Shown here one piece after another: positions 43,876 through 52,353 of a stretch of 64,000 nucleotides of DNA. The translations under genes were made by a program, and so were the position numbers. The notes under the pieces were generated by a model that was given only the letters and a program-made list of their open reading frames with translations, was not told where the DNA came from and made no database searches. This stretch comes from JACVRN01 sp963715565 (GTDB taxonomy: Bacteria > Acidobacteriota > Blastocatellia > Pyrinomonadales > Pyrinomonadaceae): positions 2,604,001 to 2,668,000 of the forward strand of contig OY970256.1 of NCBI GenBank assembly GCA_963715565.1, in the 5' to 3' direction. Positions within the stretch are counted from its first letter, which is position 1; each line of letters opens with the position of its first letter.

Positions 43876-46290
43876 TTAATTCCGTAGTGGTTTGCCCGTC
43901 GAGAGCATGTGCATGATGCGCTCAATCGTCTTCGGCTCGACGCACAAAGAGACAAACGCCTCGCGCTCCAAGTCCAGAAAGTACTGTTCGTCCACCCACT
44001 GAGCGGACGAGAGATTGCCGCCGCAGAGGATATGCGCGACCTTCAGGCTGACATGCAAGTCGTACTCGCTCATGTAGCCGCCCTGCTGCATGACGTAGAG
44101 CCCTGCGCGCAGCGCAGCGAGCGCATCGCGTCCCGCCGCGTAACAGTTCTTCGTCCGCGCGGGCGCGACGTATCCGGCTTCCGATAGCTCAAGCACGAGT
44201 TGTTTAGCATCTGCAATCTGATGATCGCGATTCATCACGACGAGGTCTGCGTCCGTGAGATAACCGAGCGCGCGTGCCTCCGCTGCGCTCGTAGAGACTT
44301 TCGCCATCGCGATGGTTTCAAGCGCGCGTTGGAGAAAGGGCAGCGGGTCTCCGCCCTGCGTCAGGCGCATCGGTGGCGAGACGATGCGCCGCACCATCTC
44401 CTTGCAACCGCCCGCGCCGGGAATCAACCCGACGCCGACCTCTACCAATCCGATGTAAGTCTCTGCTGCTGCCACCGCGCGCGCGCCAGCAATGACTACT
44501 TCCGCTCCGCCGCCGAGCGTGCGCCCGAAGGGAGCGGGCACAACGGGCTTCGCGCAGAAGCGCACAGCCATCAACGCATCCTGCATCCCGCGCACGGCGC
44601 GCTCAATCGCATCCAACCCTCCCCCGCCAAGACCTCCGGCGATGTTTGCGCCGACACAAAAATCCGCGCCCTGATTTCCGATGACCATCCCGCGCCAATC
44701 TTTTGTCTCAAGCTCCTCGACTGAATCACGCAGCATGTTCTTAATATCTTCGTCGAGCGTGTTCATCTTGGTATGAAACTCAAGACAAAGAACGCCGTCG
44801 CCCAAATCAATCAGGCTCGCGCCCTTGTTCTCGCGTACCACGCGGCCCGCAGACTTCAACGCCTGTAGGTCAATCGCGCGCTCATCAACAGGCTCGCTGA
44901 TGTAACTTTTGCTCGCCGGGTCGTAGTAGCTCACGCGACCGTTGTCGGAGTGATAAAAAGTTTCGTGCCCACGGTCGAGCATCTCCTTGACCCACGGCGC
45001 GACACCGATGCCGTTTGATTCCATCTCACTGGCAGTCTTGCGCACGCCGAGCGCGTCCCAAATCTCGAACGGCCCGGCCTCGTGCGAGTAGCCCCAGCGC
45101 ACGGCCTTGTCTACGTTCGCGATGTGGTCCGTGATTTCCGGGATGCGGCGCGCGGCATAGGCCAGCGAGTTGTAGACGACGTGACGCGCGAGCGCGCCTG
45201 CGCGGTCGTCCTGCGCGAGGATGAATTCGAGCCTCTTGCCCAGAGGCTTTATCTTCAATCCTTCCTTGATGGATGAAATGTCGGGCTCGCGCCGCTCGCG
45301 ATATTCCATCGTCTCAAGATCAAGCGTGAGAATGCCGCCCTTCCCACCCTTCGCAGGCTTTTTATAAAAGCCCTGCCCCGTCTTGTCGCCCAATCGCCCG
45401 CGCTCCAACTGCGTCGTCCTGAGCGTGCCCAGATTTTGATTGCGCAGAACTTCGCGCGTCTCGTCCGTGGAGATTAGCCCGTAAAGATTTTCGCCGACGG
45501 AGCTTGAGACATCGAGGCCGACCAAATCCTGCAAGCGGAACATGGCGGTCTTGGGGCGGCCTATGAGCGGGCCAAGCACCGCGTCCGCCTCTTCGATGGT
45601 GTACTTGTTATCGAGCACGTAGCCGAGCGCCGCCGCCGCAGAGATAGAGCCGTAGCGATTGGCTATAAAGTTCGGCGTGTCCTTGCAGATAACCACGCCC
45701 TTGCCCAGACGGCGCTCTGCAAACTCCGTGATAAATTCCGTAATCAACGGCTTCGTCTCTGCGGTCGGAATCACTTCCAGAAGCTTCATGTAGCGCGGCG
45801 GGTTAAAGAAATGCGTGCCTATGAAGTGAGCTTTGAAAGCGGGCGACAAATGGGCTGCGATGTCTGCTATGGGCAGCCCGGAAGTGTTGCTGGAAACAAT
45901 GCTGTCAGGCTTTCTGACACGCTCTATACGCGCCATCAATTCGCGCTTGGGTTCCAACTGCTCGACGATGGCTTCGACAATCCAATCCGCTTCACCGACC
46001 CACTCGAAATTGTCTTCAAGATTGCCAACCGTCAACAGCTCCGCCGCCTCCGGCGTAAAGAAAGCTGCAGGCTTAGACTTCTTCAAGCGTTCGAGCGAAG
46101 CGTTGACAATACGGTTACGCACCAGCGGGTGCTCAAGCGAGAGCCCGCGCTTCTCTTCTTCGGGCGTCAATTCCTTGGGCGCGATGTCGAGCAGGTAAAC
46201 GGGGATGCCTGCGTTCGCCACATGCGCGGCGATGCCGCCGCCCATCGTCCCCGAACCAATGACCACAACGCGGTTAACTGTGTAGCTCAT
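43876..46290 (-). CDS. Fused 3-hydroxyacyl-CoA dehydrogenase / enoyl-CoA hydratase
   Basis: An 804-residue multifunctional enzyme of beta-oxidation. The N-terminal half is the NAD-dependent hydroxyacyl-CoA dehydrogenase (VVVIGSGTMGGGIAAHVANA, then FIGTHFFNPPRYMKLLEVIP with catalytic His/Glu). The C-terminal half is a crotonase domain (FHTKMNTLDEDIKNML, NQGADFCVGANIAGGLGGGG, GRTLGGGAEVVIAGARAVAA). This dehydrogenase-then-hydratase order matches FadN/FadB-like fusions in Gram-positive-style beta-oxidation. GGAGAAAG lies upstream of the ATG at 46288-46290. Confidence 0.95.
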   Translation of the reverse strand: MSYTVNRVVVIGSGTMGGGIAAHVANAGIPVYLLDIAPKELTPEEEKRGLSLEHPLVRNRIVNASLERLKKSKPAAFFTPEAAELLTVGNLEDNFEWVGEADWIVEAIVEQLEPKRELMARIERVRKPDSIVSSNTSGLPIADIAAHLSPAFKAHFIGTHFFNPPRYMKLLEVIPTAETKPLITEFITEFAERRLGKGVVICKDTPNFIANRYGSISAAAALGYVLDNKYTIEEADAVLGPLIGRPKTAMFRLQDLVGLDVSSSVGENLYGLISTDETREVLRNQNLGTLRTTQLERGRLGDKTGQGFYKKPAKGGKGGILTLDLETMEYRERREPDISSIKEGLKIKPLGKRLEFILAQDDRAGALARHVVYNSLAYAARRIPEITDHIANVDKAVRWGYSHEAGPFEIWDALGVRKTASEMESNGIGVAPWVKEMLDRGHETFYHSDNGRVSYYDPASKSYISEPVDERAIDLQALKSAGRVVRENKGASLIDLGDGVLCLEFHTKMNTLDEDIKNMLRDSVEELETKDWRGMVIGNQGADFCVGANIAGGLGGGGLDAIERAVRGMQDALMAVRFCAKPVVPAPFGRTLGGGAEVVIAGARAVAAAETYIGLVEVGVGLIPGAGGCKEMVRRIVSPPMRLTQGGDPLPFLQRALETIAMAKVSTSAAEARALGYLTDADLVVMNRDHQIADAKQLVLELSEAGYVAPARTKNCYAAGRDALAALRAGLYVMQQGGYMSEYDLHVSLKVAHILCGGNLSSAQWVDEQYFLDLEREAFVSLCVEPKTIERIMHMLSTGKPLRN

Positions 46291-46330
46291 TCTTTCTCCG
46301 CTTCTCAAAGCCACTATTACCTGAAGAAGG

Positions 46331-46490
46331 AATTAACAGGGATGGACAGGATAGACAGGATAAAAGCAGTGCAAAAGTCAGAATGCAAAATGATGAATGA
46401 AAAGCTATTCTTTAATTCTGCACTTTGCACTTTGCATTTATCACTTCTTCTGTATCCTGTTCATCCTGTCCATCCCTGTTTGAATCCGCT
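46331..46490. repeat. Nested hairpin, family E copy 4 (inverse of copy 3)
   Basis: The sequence is the near-exact reverse complement of the element at 42705-42848, including the AATAGCTTTTCATTC-type loop. With it, the element flanks a 3.5-kb block of three genes. Confidence 0.9.
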
Positions 46491-46498
46491 TTTGATAG

Positions 46499-47251
46499 TT
46501 ACCCTGCCGATGCTGCCGTCTCTCGACCTTCAAACAAATCCGGGTCAGTGACACTGAGCCGCGTCAGAAAATCTTTCCAGAGCGGCGCGAAGGCGGGGAT
46601 GCGCGCGATTTCTGCTTTAGCACGGCGCGCGGCGTCGGGCGCAATCGCTATCGGCTCACGCCCTAACACACGTGCTGCGCCATTCACAGCCAGATGACGC
46701 TGGGCCATGCCTTCCAGAAGAATCATACGGACGAAGGCCATCTGAATATTATCGCCCGTCGTGATTGCGCCATGATTCGGCAGGATGACTGCGCGCTTAT
46801 CTTTCAGCTCAAGCGCAATCGGCATCACGCGCTCCTCTTCGGACGCCAGCCCCGCGAAGTCTTCTTCCACGATGCCTACATCATCCGCGAGAATGCAGCT
46901 CTCCTGATCGTAAATCTCCGGCACGACGCGCAGCGCGCTCAGCGTCACGGTCGCGGGCGGGTGCGTATGTGCGACCGCCGTGGCCGTAGGGTTCTCGCGA
47001 TGAATAATACCGTGCAGCCGGATCGTATCGTTGACGTAAGCCGTGCCTTCGAGCACCTCGCCCTTGAAGTTGACGCGCACAATATTTTCGGGCCGCAGCG
47101 TCGCGAACGAAGGACCAAAGTGATTCACCAGCATCTCGTCCGGCCCTATAGCCACGCTCAAGTGCCCGGCATTAGCAACGCTCAAGCCCTGCCTGTAAAG
47201 CAGACGCGCGGCACAGCAAATATCAAACTTGATTGCTTCATAGTCAGTCAT
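46499..47251 (-). CDS. Class II aldolase/adducin-family protein
   Basis: A 250-residue protein. The zinc-binding motif is VAHTHPPATVTLSAL and the second His is in LPNHGAITTGDN. The Glu/Asp region is YDQESCILADDVGIVEEDF. Family members cleave or rearrange phosphosugars, but many degradative clusters carry a homologue with another or unknown role. A link to hydroxyacyl-CoA cleavage is speculative. GGGAGG lies 7 nt before the ATG. Confidence 0.9.
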   Translation of the reverse strand: MTDYEAIKFDICCAARLLYRQGLSVANAGHLSVAIGPDEMLVNHFGPSFATLRPENIVRVNFKGEVLEGTAYVNDTIRLHGIIHRENPTATAVAHTHPPATVTLSALRVVPEIYDQESCILADDVGIVEEDFAGLASEEERVMPIALELKDKRAVILPNHGAITTGDNIQMAFVRMILLEGMAQRHLAVNGAARVLGREPIAIAPDAARRAKAEIARIPAFAPLWKDFLTRLSVTDPDLFEGRETAASAG

Positions 47252-47269
47252 ACAAACCTCCCATAACTA

Positions 47270-47380
47270 TTTGCGATTTTAGATTTGCGATTTTCGATTG
47301 GATAAGGACAAATCAGAGATTTGAAATTAAAAGCTTTTCATCCTCTTCCAATCGCAAATCTAAAATCGAAAATCGAAAAT
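47270..47380. repeat. Heptamer hairpin, family B copy 4
   Basis: TTTGCGA TTTTAGA TTTGCGA TTTTCGA TTGG is mirrored by CCAATCGCAAATCTAAAATC and so on. It lies between the aldolase and SDR genes. Confidence 0.9.
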
Positions 47381-47382
47381 TC

Positions 47383-48204
47383 TTATAGTCCTCCGGTCAC
47401 TTCCAAGACTTGCCCCGAGACGTAATCGCTCAGGGGCGAGGAGAAGAAGAGGACGGGACCGGCGGCCTCTTCCGGTGTTCCGCCGCGACCCAAAGGAATC
47501 ATCCTGAAGGCAATCTCGCGCATCTGTTGCGGGATGCCGAGGGCGATGTCGGCGGATTCGCGCGTGAGATGGTCGCCAGCTTCTTTCGCCTGCGTCAAAC
47601 GTGTCTCAATGAAACCAAAGGCGACGGCGTTGACCTGAATATTAAACTGCCCCCATTCCTTGGCGAGCGTTTTGGTCACGCCGACAATCCCCGCTTTGCC
47701 CGCAGCATAGTTAGCCTGTCCGGCATTGCCGCGCGTGCCCGTGGTCGAGCTGACGTTGACAATCTTGCGCGCAGAGGCACGGCCCTGTTCTTCCTTCTCG
47801 CGCTTCGCCGTCTCGCGCAAGTAAGCGGAAGCGGCGCGAATGATGCGAAACGGCGCGGTCAGATGCACGTCCAGCATCGCCTGCCACTGCTCGTCCGTCA
47901 TCTTGTGCATCGTGCCGTCCCAGGTATAGCCAGCGTTGTTGACGATTGAATCAATGCGCCCGTAAGCGTCGAGCGTCTCTTTGATTAAGCGCGGCGCGAA
48001 ATCCGCTGCCGTCACGTCGCCCGGCACGGCGAGCGCATCAAAGCCCGCACCCTTAATCTGCTCGGCAGCTTCGCGAGTCGGATTTTCATCAATATCCGAG
48101 AGGACAACGCGCGCTCCATGCGCAGCAAAAGCTTCGGCGCACGCGCGGCCAATCCCGCGCGCCGCGCCAGTGATGATTGCGACCTTGCCTTCCAACAGTT
48201 GCAT
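47383..48204 (-). CDS. FabG-like 3-oxoacyl reductase (SDR)
   Basis: A 273-residue SDR. IITGAARGIGRACAEAF is the cofactor motif. NNAGYTWDGTMHKMTDEQW, NVSSTTGTRGNAGQANYAAG and YAAGKAG follow with the Ser-Tyr-Lys triad. The central ASARKIVNVSSTTG region and the C-terminal YVSGQVLEVTGG match FabG-type 3-oxoacyl-ACP/CoA reductases. It probably acts on acyl-CoA here. Confidence 0.93.
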   Translation of the reverse strand: MQLLEGKVAIITGAARGIGRACAEAFAAHGARVVLSDIDENPTREAAEQIKGAGFDALAVPGDVTAADFAPRLIKETLDAYGRIDSIVNNAGYTWDGTMHKMTDEQWQAMLDVHLTAPFRIIRAASAYLRETAKREKEEQGRASARKIVNVSSTTGTRGNAGQANYAAGKAGIVGVTKTLAKEWGQFNIQVNAVAFGFIETRLTQAKEAGDHLTRESADIALGIPQQMREIAFRMIPLGRGGTPEEAAGPVLFFSSPLSDYVSGQVLEVTGGL

Positions 48205-48223
48205 AATGAATATCTCGCTTCTT

Positions 48224-49924
48224 CTATTTATTTGAACCTGTGGCTTGATCTTCTTCGCGCAGGACGCGGTGCAGAATCTTGCCGATCGCCGTCTTCGGCA
48301 GGCTCTCGCGAATCTCTATCCGGCACGGCACTTTGAACTCGGCAAGCTCGCGCGTGCAATGCTCTTTGAGTTCTTCTGTCGTTGCAGACGCGCCCGCTTT
48401 GAGCACCACGAAGGCTTTGACCAGCTCGCCCTTGTAAGAATCGGGGATGCCTATGACTCCGGCCTCCATCACAGCAGGGTGCGTGTAGAGCACGCCTTCG
48501 ACTTCCGACGGGTAAACATTAAAACCGCCGACGATAATCATGTCCTTCTTGCGCTGCACGATGTAGCTGTAGCCGTCTTCGTCCATGCGCGCGACGTCGC
48601 CCGTGTAGAGCCACGTGCGCCCCGCTTCGTCTTTGCGCAGCGCGATGCTCGTCTCGTCCGGGCGGTTCCAGTAGCCCTTCATCACCTGCGGCCCCGCGAT
48701 GCAAAGCTCGCCCTCTTCACCGATTGCCACTTCGCGCGTGCCCGCTTCCAGATCGACTATCTTGATGTCCGTGTCGGGCAGGGGCAGACCTATGCTGCCC
48801 GGTTTGCGACGCGCGAGCACGGAGGTCGAATGCGTCACGGGCGAAGCTTCCGAAAGACCGTAGCCTTCGTTGAGCGTGCCGCCCGTCATGCGCTCAAACT
48901 GCTCTATCACTTCGACGGGCAGAGGAGCCGAGCCGCTGTTAAAGCTACGCACGCGGTCAATGCCGTACTCCTTCGCCTTCGGATGATTGAGCAGCGAGAT
49001 GTAGATGGTGGGCACAGCCGGGAAATAGGTCGGGCGATAATCGCGTATCGCCACGAGCAAAGCTTCGACATCGTATTTAGGAATCAAGACCTGCCGCGCG
49101 CCGAGCCATGTGCCCGACATCATGCCGACCGTGAAGCCGTAGATGTGAAAGTAGGGGATGACCAAAAGAAACGTGTCGTCTCCGCGTCGCACGCTGCGGC
49201 GGCCCCAGCACTCCGTCTGAATCACGTTGGCAAAGATATTGTAGTGCGTGAGCATCGCACCTTTCGGCACACCCGTCGTGCCGCCCGTGTACTGCAACAC
49301 GGCCACGTCTTCTTCAGGATTAATCTCGACACGCGGCAAGTCAGGCTCATCAACTCCGGCGAGCAAGTCCGCGAGCTTCAAAGTGCCTTCGACCGCCGGA
49401 CACGGAAGCGCGGCGGCTGAGTATTCGGCAGCCGAGGTGATAATGACGTTCTCAATCGCGGTCTGCTCGCGCACTGCGAGCGTCAGGGGCGCGAGCACGT
49501 CCAGCGTCAGCATCGCGCGCATCCCTGAATCCTGCGCCACTACCAGCACCTCACGCGGCGTGTAGAGCGGGTTGACGTTTACCACCGTCGCGCCCAGACG
49601 CAGAATAGCAAAGGTCACAACAACATACTGCGGGCAGTTCGGCAGCATGACGCCGACGCGGTCTCCCTGCCTGATGCCTAGACGCGCAAGCGCCGTGGCG
49701 AATTTGTCCGCCTGCTTTTTAATCTCCCCATAGGTGAGATGCGCGCCCAGAAAAGCCGTCGCCGTCGCGTCCGGCACTTCGACCGCCGTCAGGCGCAGAA
49801 TTTCATGCAACGGTCGGCGCGGGTAGTTCAAATTCTCGCGCACCCAGTAATCATAATGCTTAAGCCACGGTCGCCGCGCGTAAGGCGACTCCGTGCTCTC
49901 TCCAACTTCTTTAACTTTAGTCAT
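48224..49924 (-). CDS. fadD: Long-chain fatty-acid-CoA ligase
   Basis: A 566-residue AMP-forming enzyme. The P-loop is LQYTGGTTGVPKGAMLTH. YGLSEASPVTH, WLYTGDVARMDEDGYSYIVQ and RKKDMIIVGGFNVYPSEVE are the A5-A8 motifs, and the C-terminal Lys is in PKTAIGKILHR. It activates fatty acids with ATP and CoA. The ATG at 49922-49924 is preferred to a TTG one codon earlier. Confidence 0.95.
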   Translation of the reverse strand: MTKVKEVGESTESPYARRPWLKHYDYWVRENLNYPRRPLHEILRLTAVEVPDATATAFLGAHLTYGEIKKQADKFATALARLGIRQGDRVGVMLPNCPQYVVVTFAILRLGATVVNVNPLYTPREVLVVAQDSGMRAMLTLDVLAPLTLAVREQTAIENVIITSAAEYSAAALPCPAVEGTLKLADLLAGVDEPDLPRVEINPEEDVAVLQYTGGTTGVPKGAMLTHYNIFANVIQTECWGRRSVRRGDDTFLLVIPYFHIYGFTVGMMSGTWLGARQVLIPKYDVEALLVAIRDYRPTYFPAVPTIYISLLNHPKAKEYGIDRVRSFNSGSAPLPVEVIEQFERMTGGTLNEGYGLSEASPVTHSTSVLARRKPGSIGLPLPDTDIKIVDLEAGTREVAIGEEGELCIAGPQVMKGYWNRPDETSIALRKDEAGRTWLYTGDVARMDEDGYSYIVQRKKDMIIVGGFNVYPSEVEGVLYTHPAVMEAGVIGIPDSYKGELVKAFVVLKAGASATTEELKEHCTRELAEFKVPCRIEIRESLPKTAIGKILHRVLREEDQATGSNK

Positions 49925-49945
49925 CAAAACGACTCCTCAATTAAA

Positions 49946-50042
49946 GGGATGAGGGCGGAGGGATGAGGGATGAGGAACGAAAGAAGAACTACTCAATGTT
50001 GAATAGCTTCCTTTTCATCCCTCATCCCTCATCCCTCATCCC
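49946..50042. repeat. Heptamer hairpin, family I (GGATGAG units)
   Basis: GGATGAG GGCGGAG GGATGAG GGATGAG on the left, mirrored by CATCCCT CATCCCT CATCCCT on the right. It ends on the stop codon of the SDR gene at 50042. It is the only copy in the window. Confidence 0.9.
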
Positions 50043-50818
50043 TAGACTATGGTTCGTCCCCCGTCTACGACGATGATTTGACCCGTGATGTAGTTGGAGG
50101 CATCCGCCGCCAGAAAGACCGCGACGCCCTTTAGCTCGCCGGGTGCGCCGACGCGCGCGATGGGGTTGCGCGCTTTGATGACGGGCTCGGCGTATTCTAT
50201 GGCGGCGTCCGCCAGTCGAGAATGGAAGAAGCCGGGAGCGATGGCGTTGACGCGTATCCCTTGACGCCCCCACGAGGCGGCAAGCTCGCGCGTCAAGCCG
50301 AACAAGCCCGCTTTGCTCGCGGCGTAGCCGACGTAAAACGGTCCCGTCGCGGAAGACTGCAAGCCCGAGACGGACGAGACATTAATGATGCGCCCGTACT
50401 CGCGCTTTAACATTTCGCGTCCGGCGGCCTGCGAGAAGAGAAACGCGCCCGTCAAATTAATATCAATCACCTTCTGCCATTTATCAATCGGCATCGTTTC
50501 GGGACGCTCGCCCCACGAGACGCCAGCGTTGTTGAGCAGGATGTCTATCTGCCCGTAAGTCTCCATGGTTTTATCGATGACTCGCTGCACGTCTTCCGGG
50601 TTCGCCACGTCGCAGAGCACGCCTTCTGCACGAAAGCCGCGCTCGCGCATTTCATTCACGGTCGGCGTGAGCCATTCCTCGCGCCGCGCGCACAGCATGA
50701 GCGCCGCGCCCGCTTCGGCCAACCCTTCGGCCATCTCCTGCCCCAAACCTCTTGAGCCGCCCGTCACAATCGCCACCTTGTTCGACAGATCAAACAATTC
50801 TTTAAGCTGCGCAGTCAT
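50042..50818 (-). CDS. Short-chain dehydrogenase/reductase
   Basis: A 258-residue SDR. AIVTGGSRGLGQEMAEGL, NNAGVSWGERPETM, NVSSVSGLQSSATGPFYVGY (Tyr) and AASKAGLFGLTRELA (Lys) carry the triad, and YITGQIIVVDGGRTIV ends the protein. It resembles gluconate 5-dehydrogenase-like or FabG-like SDRs. In this operon a hydroxyacyl or oxoacyl substrate is plausible but not shown. Confidence 0.92.
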   Translation of the reverse strand: MTAQLKELFDLSNKVAIVTGGSRGLGQEMAEGLAEAGAALMLCARREEWLTPTVNEMRERGFRAEGVLCDVANPEDVQRVIDKTMETYGQIDILLNNAGVSWGERPETMPIDKWQKVIDINLTGAFLFSQAAGREMLKREYGRIINVSSVSGLQSSATGPFYVGYAASKAGLFGLTRELAASWGRQGIRVNAIAPGFFHSRLADAAIEYAEPVIKARNPIARVGAPGELKGVAVFLAADASNYITGQIIVVDGGRTIV

Positions 50819-50884
50819 CTTTTTGCCTCTCTTACGAATGCGGATTTAAGAAATTGGCTGATTTATTCATTTCTTCCTATTGAA

Positions 50885-51139
50885 TCAATGCCCGGAAGCT
50901 TCAGCGCCGCCGCGCGATGCTTCGTCGCCGTCGAGCGACGCTTCGTCGCCGTCGAGCGACGCTTCGTCGCCGCCCTGCGATGCTTCAGCGCCGTCATGCG
51001 AAGCCTCTGCGCCGTCGAGAGATGCTTCGTCGCGGTCGAGAGACGCTTTGTCGCGGTCGAGCGAAGCTTCATCGTAGCCCTGCGATGCTTCGGCGCACGC
51101 CTGCGCAGAGACATCGCAGCACTGCGCGGGCTTGGGTTT
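50885..51139 (-). pseudogene. In-frame acidic heptad-repeat extension after the ACAD stop codon
   Basis: Eighty-four sense codons and a TGA (50885-50887) follow the TAG of the 51140 gene in the same frame. They comprise about eleven 21-bp units encoding DEASLDG-like heptads (for example LDGDEAS, LDRDEAS, QGGDEAS). Within the EAS part nearly all changes fall on third positions (GAA/GAG, GCA/GCG/GCT, TCG/TCT/TCC), the mark of selection on protein. No start codon is available after the TAG, so it would need readthrough, a stop-codon error, or be a relic. All six frames are open because the unit is 21 bp, so openness alone is no evidence. Confidence 0.45.
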
Positions 51140-52267
51140 CTACTTGTCGCCGTCCACTATAAGGCGCGCGATACGCTCGCGATGAAAGGTCGCGTCGCCA
51201 AAGAGAGTTTCTGAAGCTTTGCTTCGCTTGTAATAAAGTTGCAGGTCGTGTTCCCACGTAAAGCCTATGCCGCCGTGCACCTGCACGCCGCGATTACCGA
51301 CTTCACGATAAGCATCCGAGCAATAAGCTTTGGCTATTGAAACAGCCACGCGCGCCGCAGGGTCGTTCTCGGTCAGAGTCCACGCCGCGTAATAAGCCGC
51401 CGAGCGAGCGCTTTCAGTCATCAGGAGCATGTCCGCGCATTGATGCTGCACGGCCTGAAAAGAGCCTATCGCGCGCCCGAACTGCTGGCGCGTCTTGGCA
51501 TACTCGACCGTCGCATCAAGCACCCACTGCATCCCTCCGACCATCTCCGCACACAGCGCGGCGCATCCCACTTCCAACGCACCGCGCAGCGCGCCCCGCG
51601 CGTCGCCGTCCGCTCCTAACGCATCACTTTCAGCAACCGCAACATTCTCGAACGAGACCTCATACACCTTGCGCGTTCCATCCATAGAAGGCATGGGCTT
51701 GACCGACAAACCATCAGCGCCACGCTCTACGGGCAGGAGCACTAACTGGTCACCCTCGCGCGCCACACAAATCAAGAGGTCCGCCGCTTCTGCATCATTC
51801 ACAAAAAGTTTCTTGCCCGTGACGTTAAAGTTGCCGTTCGCTCGCGCTGTTTCAAGCTTGATGCCGTCCACGTCCCAGCTCGCGCCTTCTTCCAAAAACG
51901 CGACCGTCGCTTTTAATTCCCCTGCTGCGATAGGCTCTAAGTATTTCGCGCGCTGCTCGGCGTTGCCCGCGCGCTGTATGAGCGCGGAGGCCGTCACCGT
52001 GGAGAGAAACGCGCCGGGTAAACACGCGCGCCCCATCTCTTCCGCGACCACGGCCAGCTCTACCAGCCCGAGACCGAGGCCGCCGTTCTCTTCCGGCACG
52101 AGCAGCCCCGTCCAGCCCTGATCGGCAATCAACTGCCACAAGCGCTCGTCGTGCGCCGTCTCTGTTTCCATCAGCTCACGCACGCGCTCCGGTTTGCACT
52201 CACGCGCCAACAAAGCACGCGCCGAGTCCTTCAAAAGCTTCTGCGGTTTATTCAGATCGAAGTCCAT
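51140..52267 (-). CDS. Acyl-CoA dehydrogenase (possible alpha/beta partner 1)
   Basis: A 375-residue acyl-CoA dehydrogenase. GWTGLLVPEENGGLGLGLVE, KTRQQFGRAIGSFQAVQH and the ending VQVHGGIGFTWEHDLQLYYK are typical of the FadE-like group that often works as a heteromer with a second ACAD. The adjacent upstream gene at 52354 is such a partner by position and type. After its TAG stop, an in-frame acidic heptad repeat continues (see 50885-51139). Confidence 0.92.
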   Translation of the reverse strand: MDFDLNKPQKLLKDSARALLARECKPERVRELMETETAHDERLWQLIADQGWTGLLVPEENGGLGLGLVELAVVAEEMGRACLPGAFLSTVTASALIQRAGNAEQRAKYLEPIAAGELKATVAFLEEGASWDVDGIKLETARANGNFNVTGKKLFVNDAEAADLLICVAREGDQLVLLPVERGADGLSVKPMPSMDGTRKVYEVSFENVAVAESDALGADGDARGALRGALEVGCAALCAEMVGGMQWVLDATVEYAKTRQQFGRAIGSFQAVQHQCADMLLMTESARSAAYYAAWTLTENDPAARVAVSIAKAYCSDAYREVGNRGVQVHGGIGFTWEHDLQLYYKRSKASETLFGDATFHRERIARLIVDGDK

Positions 52268-52268
52268 A

Positions 52269-52350
52269 AAAATCCGTGAATCGTAAATCGTGAATCGTGA
52301 ATCGTAAAAAGCAGTTCATCTATTTACGATTTACCATTTACGATTTACGG
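52269..52350. repeat. Heptamer hairpin, family J (AATCGTG units)
   Basis: AATCGTA AATCGTG AATCGTG AATCGTA on the left, mirrored by TTTACGA TTTACCA TTTACGA TTTACGG on the right. It lies between the two adjacent acyl-CoA dehydrogenase genes. It is the only copy in the window. Confidence 0.9.
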
Positions 52351-52353
52351 CTG

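Noticed and set aside
48245..49420. Long plus-strand open frame (391 codons) opposite the FadD gene
   Set aside because: No domain is visible. The FadD gene on the other strand is complete and has clear motifs, so this is an antisense artefact.
50863..51214. Alternative genes on other frames in the 21-bp repeat region
   Set aside because: All frames are open because the unit is a multiple of three. Only the minus frame in phase with the ACAD gene shows third-position changes, so the other frames are not supported.
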